A DNA stretch of 17,907 nt from an uncultured Caulobacteraceae bacterium. Lineage in GTDB: Bacteria > Pseudomonadota > Alphaproteobacteria > Caulobacterales > TH1-2. Both the position numbers and the translations under genes were made by a program. The stretch covers positions 1 to 17,907 of the forward strand of contig CALBST010000408.1 in assembly GCA_937967425.1 (NCBI GenBank), read 5' to 3'. Positions 6,083-12,071 of the stretch are shown here, piece after piece. Each line of letters opens with the position of its first letter. The first letter of the stretch is position 1. The notes under the pieces are model-generated. The model saw nothing but the letters and a program-made list of their open reading frames with translations. It was not told the DNA's origin and did no database searches.

Positions 6083-8191
6083 GTGAACCATATGAACGTG
6101 GTCAACAAAGAGCCAGCCATCGACGCCTCGCGCAGGGAAGCGCCGCGGGGCTTGGCGGACATGGTTGGGCTTACGGCGGCGAAGAACATGTTCCGCCGGC
6201 GTATGTGGCTCATCACCATTGGCGCAGCTGCCGCCGCGCTGCTGACGTTCGCCGGCATCATGCTGCAGCCGCGGACGTACACCGCGACGTCCATGCTCAT
6301 CTTGAACCAGCTGCCCTCCGCGGCGACGGCCACGCAGGTATCTCCCGTCGACGCGGAGGTAGCCCTGCTGCGGTCGCCAGCGCTGATGAACGAGCTCGCG
6401 GCGGCGCTTGGCATGGACAGCGCCCAAAACACGCCCGGCCTGATCGAAGGGTTGTCGCGCGCAATCAGCATCGAGCCGCGCGCCGAAAGCGGGATCATTG
6501 AAATTCGCGCGCGCGCCTCGACGGCGCAGCGCGCCCAGCTCATCGCCAACACCTACGCCGACGTTTACCTCGCCAGCCAGCTCAACATGAGCGTGAACGG
6601 CGCCGCGACGGAGAACTCCTGGCTTTCACGCCGCCTGGCGGAACTGCGTGGCGATGTTCAGGCGAAGGAAGAGGCGCTGAACGCGTTCCGCCTCGAAACC
6701 GGCCTGGGCTCGCCCGACGACGTCGCCATCGAGCCGCAGATCGATAACATCGCCGGCCAACTGGCGGCCGCCCAAGGTGAATTGTCGGATCGGGAAGCGC
6801 GCCTGCGCCAGTTCACAGATTTGCGCTCCTCGGGCGCCTCCTTCGACGCCATCGCCAACGCCGCCAACTCGGCGACAATCAACTCACTGCGCGAGCGCGA
6901 AGCGGATATATCGCGCCGCCAGCAGGACTTGGAAAACCGCTACCTGCCCACACATCCGGCGGTGCAGGCGGTGCAGATGGAACGCCGCGATCTCGACGCG
7001 CAGATCGAGCGCGAGATTCAGCGCGCGCAAGCGAATATGGAAAGCGAAGTCGCGCGCGCCCGCTCCCGGGTTCAGGCGCTACAACAAGCGCGCCGTAACG
7101 CTGCGCCCGCACCGCAAGCTCCGGCGGCAAACAACGCCAACGCACAGGCGCGGCTGCGCGACCTGGAGCAACAGGCTCAGGAAGCGCGCGCGTTGTACGA
7201 AACCTTCATTGAGCGCTCGCAGCAATCCGCCGACCAGTCGCAGCTCAGCGCACCGACGACACGCCTGCTCTCGGCCGCGGCCTTGCCGGGCCAGCCCTCC
7301 TCACCGCAGCTTCGCTTTGCGTTGCTGATGATGCTTGCCGCCGGCCTGATCGTCGGCATCGGCGCCGGCCTGATCGCGGAACTGTTCGATCAATCGGTGA
7401 AGAACGCCGACGACCTTGAGGCCAAGGTCGGCGTGCCGGCGATCTCTTCGATCCCGACCATCTCCAAGCGGATGATGCGGCAGATGCCGCCGGCTGAACG
7501 CCATCCTTCCGGCTACCTCGTCGGCCGGCCGATGTCGGCTTTCACCGAATCGCTGCGCGTGCTGCGGACAGTGATTGTCTATTCGAAGCTCGACCTATCA
7601 TCCAAAGTCGTCGCCGTGACCTCGGCGCTGCCCGACGAAGGCAAGACGACCATCTCGATGTGTCTTGCGCGCGTCGCCGCGATGTCCGGCCAGAAGGTCT
7701 GCGTGGTCGACTGCGACCTGCGCAAGCAATCGATCAACGACGTCATCGACATTGAGACGGATGTCGGCATCTTGCAGGTGCTTGCCGGCGAAGCGCCTTG
7801 GCGTTCAGCTATTGTGCGCGATCCGAACTCGGATGCGCACGTGCTGCCGATCGCGGCTTCAGGCTTCACGCCCCGGGATGTTTTCGGCTCGGACGCGATG
7901 GGCAATTTGATCGAAGAACTGCGTGCGCACTACGACCTCGTGGTTCTCGATTGCGCGCCGATCTTGGCGGTTGCGGAAACCCGCATCGTCGTTGGCCGCG
8001 CCGACACCACCGTGCTGATCGCCCGCGCCGGCCGCACCGCCATCGGCGCCATGCGCGCGGCTGTGGCGCAAACCGAAGCAGCGGGCGGCAACGTACTGGG
8101 GATCGCGCTGAACTACGTTCTGCCGCGTTGGCAGTCGTACACGGACTCGCTCTACTTCAACGAGTCGAAGTCCTATTACAGCGTCTCGTAA
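6083..8191 (+). CDS. Wzc-type polysaccharide co-polymerase with tyrosine autokinase domain
   Basis: Inner-membrane polysaccharide co-polymerase with a C-terminal bacterial tyrosine (BY) kinase, 702 residues, controlling chain length and export. Order: short basic cytoplasmic N-terminus, TM1 (about 42-61), a Wzz-type periplasmic domain with long coiled-coil stretches (about 190-380), TM2 (about 410-432), then the kinase. Kinase parts are intact: oligomerisation motif ExxRxxR (E489, R492, R495), Walker A PDEGKTT (517-523), Walker A' VVDCDLR (about 541-547), Walker B LVVLDCAP (about 619-626), and a C-terminal tyrosine cluster (Y686, Y691, Y698, Y699) for transphosphorylation. Start is GTG 6083 or ATG 6092; neither has a good Shine-Dalgarno sequence, and they differ by three residues. 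The stop abuts the oppositely oriented sugar transferase gene. It pairs functionally with the OPX protein upstream. In Caulobacter terms it would be HfsA-like, but with the kinase fused. Confidence 0.94.
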   Translation: MNHMNVVNKEPAIDASRREAPRGLADMVGLTAAKNMFRRRMWLITIGAAAAALLTFAGIMLQPRTYTATSMLILNQLPSAATATQVSPVDAEVALLRSPALMNELAAALGMDSAQNTPGLIEGLSRAISIEPRAESGIIEIRARASTAQRAQLIANTYADVYLASQLNMSVNGAATENSWLSRRLAELRGDVQAKEEALNAFRLETGLGSPDDVAIEPQIDNIAGQLAAAQGELSDREARLRQFTDLRSSGASFDAIANAANSATINSLREREADISRRQQDLENRYLPTHPAVQAVQMERRDLDAQIEREIQRAQANMESEVARARSRVQALQQARRNAAPAPQAPAANNANAQARLRDLEQQAQEARALYETFIERSQQSADQSQLSAPTTRLLSAAALPGQPSSPQLRFALLMMLAAGLIVGIGAGLIAELFDQSVKNADDLEAKVGVPAISSIPTISKRMMRQMPPAERHPSGYLVGRPMSAFTESLRVLRTVIVYSKLDLSSKVVAVTSALPDEGKTTISMCLARVAAMSGQKVCVVDCDLRKQSINDVIDIETDVGILQVLAGEAPWRSAIVRDPNSDAHVLPIAASGFTPRDVFGSDAMGNLIEELRAHYDLVVLDCAPILAVAETRIVVGRADTTVLIARAGRTAIGAMRAAVAQTEAAGGNVLGIALNYVLPRWQSYTDSLYFNESKSYYSVS

Positions 8192-8950
8192 TCAGGGCTG
8201 CGAACGGCGGCGGACGACGATGCCGCTTGTGCTCTGACGCGGCTCCGCCCGCTTGAAGCTCGGATTCCAGAGCTCATCGCGGCGATCAAATAGCGAGCGC
8301 AGGCCGTCCCAAACAATCAGCGCATCCGTCGTGATCGCCCACGACATTGCGTAGATCTTGTACTGGCTAGGATCGCCGCTGCCGCCGATGATGGTGCTGG
8401 TGCCCACAATCCCCGGCCGCGAGCTCAGATAGTAGCGGCGCGCCGATCTCATCGGCTCAAGCTGCTCGCGCGAGAGCGGGGTTGGGCCCACGATCGCCAT
8501 GTCGCCACGGAGCACGTTGAACAGCTGCGGCAGACGCTCAAGCACATGCAGCCAGCGTTCACGACGCGATTGCGGCCGCGCGAGATCATCGTTGGCGATC
8601 GCGCCTTCCGCCTCGTCCTTCGTCACGGTCGGGGAAATGCGCAGCGAATAGCACCGGAACGCGCGGCCGCCATAGCCGATGCGTTCCTGCGCTAGAAAAA
8701 CCGGCGAACGATCACGCAGCTTCGACACGCCGGCGGCGACAAGCGTGAGCGGTATCCAGAGAGGCGCCGTGACCAACGCGAGGACGAGATCAATGGCGCG
8801 TTTGGCAGGCCCGCCAAGCATCGCGTCATAAGAGACAATCGGAGAACTCGCGAGGTCGCGACGAAGCCCTGCTTCGAACGTTGTGCTTTCTTGATCCGCG
8901 TTCTGCGGCCCCGGCTGGTCCGGAGACCCGCTGGGCAATTGGATGAGCAT
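8192..8950 (-). CDS. ExoY/WcaJ-family sugar-phosphate transferase homologue with altered active site
   Basis: Monotopic phosphoglycosyl transferase family (Bac_transf), 252 residues. Active members move a sugar phosphate from UDP-sugar to undecaprenyl phosphate, the first step of glycan assembly. Recognisable parts: re-entrant membrane helix AKRAIDLVLALVTAPLWIPL (49-68), SPVFLAQERIGYGGRAF (82-98), LPQLFNVLRGDMAIVGPTP (140-158) and RYYLSSRPGIVG (172-183). Several canonical residues differ: the Asp-Glu dyad before LPQ reads E138-R139, GPRP reads GPTP (T157), and 'KFRSM' reads YSLRIS. Helix and fold elements are kept, so this may be an inactive or re-purposed member. The ATG at 8950 has AGGA about 10 nt upstream; a longer frame to 9043 has no support. 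It converges on the Wzc-type gene with no gap and diverges from the kinase-like gene. HfsE-like by context. Confidence 0.88.
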   Translation of the reverse strand: MLIQLPSGSPDQPGPQNADQESTTFEAGLRRDLASSPIVSYDAMLGGPAKRAIDLVLALVTAPLWIPLTLVAAGVSKLRDRSPVFLAQERIGYGGRAFRCYSLRISPTVTKDEAEGAIANDDLARPQSRRERWLHVLERLPQLFNVLRGDMAIVGPTPLSREQLEPMRSARRYYLSSRPGIVGTSTIIGGSGDPSQYKIYAMSWAITTDALIVWDGLRSLFDRRDELWNPSFKRAEPRQSTSGIVVRRRSQP

Positions 8951-9227
8951 GGCTGTTCCTGACCTCTCGCGTGCGTGATTAAGAACCTCTCGCGCGAAAC
9001 TGCAATGTCTTCCGGCCCTCGTTTGGTTATTTTTCGTGAGCAATCGCGCGAAGCGCCAGTCATCGCGCTCCGTACGGGAAAAGCCCGAGCAGCCGAGACC
9101 GGCCTGTGGATAACTTCGCTGCTGCGACTAACTTTCACCCTCGAATTCGCCCGAGTTGCCTGTAGGGTGAGGGTGGCTGATGGGCCGGACGCCGCCGCAG
9201 AAGCGTTAGCGACGCCCGCGAGGAGTA
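8951..9227. promoter_or_regulatory. 277-bp divergent promoter region with direct repeat and DnaA-box match
   Basis: Spacer between the transferase homologue and the kinase-like gene, so it holds both promoters. Near the transferase start, ACCTCTCGCG occurs twice (8962-8971 and 8985-8994), 23 bp apart, about two helical turns. An inverted pair CACCCTC (9136-9142) / GAGGGTG (9169-9175) sits on the other side. TGTGGATAA at 9105-9113 is a perfect reverse-complement match to the DnaA box TTATCCACA. AGGAG at 9221-9225 is the ribosome-binding site of the rightward gene. No convincing -35/-10 pair could be fixed by eye. Regulatory roles are inferred. Confidence 0.45.
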
Positions 9228-10271
9228 ATGGTGACGTCACCGGTGAGTAGTGAGCGGCCTCGCTATCAAGAGCCCGGCACGCTCGGCGCCGCGACTCTGC
9301 GTTCGCGCAGATCGCCATCTAAGTCGTTGGCGCTCGGGCGCCTGCGGCGCGGCATGGCGCGGCAATGGTTCATCTTTCTGGCGGTTTCGGCCCTGATCGC
9401 GGCGGGAGGCGTTGCGTACGACTTAAGCGGCGGCGTGCAACCACTGAGCGCGGCGTTGTTTTGGGGCCCCGTAGGCATCGCCACGGGACTGCTCGTCGCT
9501 GTCGTGCGCGAACTCAGCCGCAATACCGTCACCTCGCTGTCGAGCTTCGGAAAAAACCGTGGCTACGCCATCTTAGGCGCCGCCCCCGAACTCACACCGC
9601 GTACACTGCGCCAGCTCCCGCCGGACAAGCGCACGCCGCTCGGCTGCCTCGCCTTCCAACCCTCGTCGGCTTTCGCAACGGCCTTCCGCGATCTGCAGAG
9701 CGCCATCACGAAAGAAGGCGTTGTCGCTTTCACTTCGGCGGTAGCGAATGAGGGATCGAGCACGTCTGCGCTCTGCACCGCGGTAGCTGCGGCTCAGCAA
9801 GGCCGCACCGTCGTCATCATAGATTGCGATCTGCGCCGCCGCTCACTGACGCGCTCTTTGGGTTTTGACCCGGATGAGGGCTTAGCCGACGCCTGCGAGG
9901 AACCGAGCCAATGGCAGAATTTCGTCGGCGAGGAAGACGAAACCGGCTTGCACTTCATCCCCGCATCTCGCCATCGCAGCCCCTGGCGCAATATTGCCGC
10001 CGCGCCGGGCTTCAACGAATTGCTGCTGCGGCTGCGTCAGCATTACGAGCTGATCGTGCTGGATTGTCCGCCCGTGCTCGTCGGCGCCGATGGCGCGGCT
10101 GCCGCCGGCATGGCCGATAAGTGCATCCTGGTGACCGCCTGGGACCGTACGCCGATCACCGCCGTGCGCCGCGCGATGAGCATGCTGCAGCGCCGCCCCC
10201 GGGCGCAGACGGCGGTTTACGTCAATCGCGTCCCGCCGGAGTACCGCTTCGGTCGTTTGCGGGGCGACTGA
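9228..10271 (+). CDS. Degenerate Wzc/CpsD-like protein (BY-kinase fold, no Walker A lysine)
   Basis: A 347-residue inner-membrane protein built like a stripped Wzc. A basic cytoplasmic N-terminus (1-46), TM1 (47-66), a loop of only about 10 residues, TM2 (about 76-93), then a P-loop kinase-like domain. Walker A reads ANEGSSTS, with Ser177 where BY-kinases have Lys (EGKST). Walker A' VVIIDCDLRRR (195-205) and Walker B LIVLDCPP (275-282) are kept. The ExxRxxR motif is eroded (TAFRDLQ, 151-157) and the C-terminus (VYVNRVPPEYRFGRLRGD) lacks a tyrosine cluster. It is probably a non-catalytic partner or regulator of the intact Wzc-type protein, comparable in context to Caulobacter HfsB. The Shine-Dalgarno AGGAG (9221-9225) is 2 nt from ATG 9228 but 5 nt from GTG 9231, so translation may begin at the GTG. 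Its last 50 bp overlap the Hsp70-like gene tail to tail. Confidence 0.88.
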   Translation: MVTSPVSSERPRYQEPGTLGAATLRSRRSPSKSLALGRLRRGMARQWFIFLAVSALIAAGGVAYDLSGGVQPLSAALFWGPVGIATGLLVAVVRELSRNTVTSLSSFGKNRGYAILGAAPELTPRTLRQLPPDKRTPLGCLAFQPSSAFATAFRDLQSAITKEGVVAFTSAVANEGSSTSALCTAVAAAQQGRTVVIIDCDLRRRSLTRSLGFDPDEGLADACEEPSQWQNFVGEEDETGLHFIPASRHRSPWRNIAAAPGFNELLLRLRQHYELIVLDCPPVLVGADGAAAAGMADKCILVTAWDRTPITAVRRAMSMLQRRPRAQTAVYVNRVPPEYRFGRLRGD

Positions 10272-11601
10272 ATCCGGTACGCGCGGCAAGCATGCTGTCC
10301 GGTGCGAGCGCGCCGCCGATCGCGATGGCTAGCTGGGGAAACACTGGCGCGAGATTGCCTCTGAACTCACGCGCATGCGCCCAGTCCGGCGTAGCTGGAC
10401 GCGGGATCACGCGGGGGCGCGTTGATTCCATCTTGCGGCGGATAAGGTCTTGGATGAAGGGCGCCGCCGCGCCGCCGCCGACTGCGATCGCTTGCACCTC
10501 CGAACGCCCCCGCGCGCGAGCGTCGTCGCGCACGATAGCGAGCGCGTGATCGTAGGCTTGCCGCAAGCTCTTCTGGAAGTCGCGGAAGTCCGCGTCCTTC
10601 TCGACCTCTTTCAGCGACAGCGTGATCGAGCGGCCTTGATTGCGCAGTGTTGCCCGGCCGTCCGCCATGATGGCTTCCTTGATGTCGCCCATCTGGCGCA
10701 TCAAGACGGCCCACAGTTCACTCTTCTCGTCCGGCCGCTTCGCCCATTTGGCCGTGTCGAGCACGCGGTTGGCGATGATGCGGTCGATGAAGTCGCCGGC
10801 TTGCTTCAGCGTGACGCGCGCTTCCGGAAGCTCAATGGTGCGTGGCCCAAGGCGCGCGAGCGCGGCTATGTCGGTGGTGCCCGCGCCCATATCGACGACG
10901 ATCATGTGCGAGCCGGAGCCATCTAGTCCAACAGAGGTGTACGCAGCGGCGGCGGTCGCCTCGTAGATCAGACCCATCTCTAACGCTTCCGCTTGCGCCA
11001 TCGCTTTCGGCAAGGCGTCGCTGATGGTGCGGAGCGAAAGCCCGTCCGGTGAGAGGATGCGTTTGCCGACGGCGGCGCGGAACGCCTCCGCCTCGCCGAA
11101 CAGTCGCACGATGACATCATGCATGCCGGCGCTATCGCCGCCGCGCCACGCCGGCGCGGCGTAGCGGCGGCTGAAGGCGCCGCCCTGCGCTAGTATCGGG
11201 TCGGCGCCAATCGCACGCTCGATCGAGGCCAGCAGGTACGCCAGATAGAGCACGATCAGATCGCGCATCTGGAAAACGCGGTGCGGGTCGATCGTCGCCG
11301 GCGCGTTGGTGTTGAGCGCCCGGTCGAGGTCACTGACGCTGAGCAGCGTCTTGAATGAGCGTAGCGCAGCGCGCTTCTGATCCGTCTGCGCATCGGCTTC
11401 GTTCAGCGCCGCGCGGCCAAAGAGGACGCGATCCTCATCAACGAACACGGCGCTCTCGAGCAGAAATGCGTTCTGGCCCTCGGCGCTCAACATGAGCGGC
11501 CGAACCGCAGCCGGATCGAAGCGCGACCACGCGCCCGCCGGCGCAACCGCGGCCTTCGAGAACGCCGTGCCAAAATCGATGCAGAGCGTCCAATCGCTCA
11601 T
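10222..11601 (-). CDS. Hsp70-family ATPase without a standard substrate-binding domain
   Basis: Actin/Hsp70-fold ATPase, 459 residues against about 640 for DnaK. Nucleotide-binding motifs: phosphate 1 CIDFGTAFSKA (7-17), connect 1 LIYEATAAAAYTSVG (211-225), phosphate 2 IVVDMGAGTTDIA (234-246) and the adenosine motif AIAVGGGAAAPFIQDL (371-386). After the adenosine motif only about 75 residues remain, so the beta-sandwich and lid of DnaK are absent. The N-terminus also holds a segment (about 30-60) longer than the typical phosphate-1/phosphate-2 link. It therefore resembles the divergent 'Hsp70 family protein' group rather than housekeeping DnaK. The ATG at 11601 overlaps the stop of the GrpE-like gene by ATGA, so the two are translationally coupled. 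Its own 3' end runs 50 bp into the opposing kinase-like gene. Client unknown. Confidence 0.88.
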   Translation of the reverse strand: MSDWTLCIDFGTAFSKAAVAPAGAWSRFDPAAVRPLMLSAEGQNAFLLESAVFVDEDRVLFGRAALNEADAQTDQKRAALRSFKTLLSVSDLDRALNTNAPATIDPHRVFQMRDLIVLYLAYLLASIERAIGADPILAQGGAFSRRYAAPAWRGGDSAGMHDVIVRLFGEAEAFRAAVGKRILSPDGLSLRTISDALPKAMAQAEALEMGLIYEATAAAAYTSVGLDGSGSHMIVVDMGAGTTDIAALARLGPRTIELPEARVTLKQAGDFIDRIIANRVLDTAKWAKRPDEKSELWAVLMRQMGDIKEAIMADGRATLRNQGRSITLSLKEVEKDADFRDFQKSLRQAYDHALAIVRDDARARGRSEVQAIAVGGGAAAPFIQDLIRRKMESTRPRVIPRPATPDWAHAREFRGNLAPVFPQLAIAIGGALAPDSMLAARTGFSRPANDRSGTPAGRD

Positions 11602-12032
11602 GACCGCTTCTTCTTCTCTGCCGGCGCCACACGCGGCTTGATGAGAATCTCGCCTCCCCGCGCCACGCCACGCGCCTGAATACGCACGCTCTTCGGCGTT
11701 TTCGCGACAGCTTCGTTCAAATCGTGGCGGTCTGGGTCGAATGTGGCGCGTTCATCGATTTCGCCGATACGGCCAAGGCCGCGCTTACGGGCGGCGCGTG
11801 AAAGAGCCTGGCCGAGGCGTTCCAGCGCGTCTCGACGTGCGCCCTTGCGCTTTGCGGATTCAACCTCGTCGAAATCCGCCAACGCTTGTGCGAGCGCCAG
11901 ATCAGCTTCGCTCCATGCAGCTTCGGCCAACGCATCCGTGAGCGAAACGCCTTGCGCCGCGCGTTGCCGCGCGGCGCTTTTCTTGGCAGCCCCAGACTTG
12001 GAGCTCTTGGACTTCTTTTCCCCCGCGGACAT
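11598..12032 (-). CDS. Small GrpE-like protein, candidate exchange factor for the adjacent Hsp70
   Basis: A 144-residue protein. The N-terminus is Lys/Ser/Ala-rich and probably disordered (1-28), followed by a helical region (about 30-85). Residues 89-137 read IGEIDERATFDPDRHD, then PKSVRIQARGVARGGEILIKPRVAPA. This follows the GrpE beta-wing pattern 'iep.Ge.FDP..He.v ... V....GY..gg.vlRpA.V', including the FDP-x-x-H core. The long dimerising helix of GrpE (E. coli GrpE has 197 residues) would be shortened here. It overlaps the Hsp70-like start by ATGA, which strongly supports a shared function as nucleotide exchange factor. The ATG at 12032 has only a weak ribosome-binding site. It begins 39 bp after the beta-barrel gene on the same strand. 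A chance resemblance is possible because only the C-terminal third matches; no J-domain gene is in the window. Confidence 0.62.
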   Translation of the reverse strand: MSAGEKKSKSSKSGAAKKSAARQRAAQGVSLTDALAEAAWSEADLALAQALADFDEVESAKRKGARRDALERLGQALSRAARKRGLGRIGEIDERATFDPDRHDLNEAVAKTPKSVRIQARGVARGGEILIKPRVAPAEKKKRS

Positions 12033-12071
12033 GTCCAGCTCGCGCTTACAGACGACGCCCGCGAGCCACTG

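Noticed and set aside
8951..9227. Replication origin suggested by the DnaA-box match
   Set aside because: Only one box, no AT-rich unwinding region and no origin-associated genes nearby.
10222..11601. Housekeeping dnaK or an MreB-type actin
   Set aside because: Too short for DnaK and without its substrate-binding domain. The motif spacing and the paired GrpE-like gene argue against MreB/ParM.
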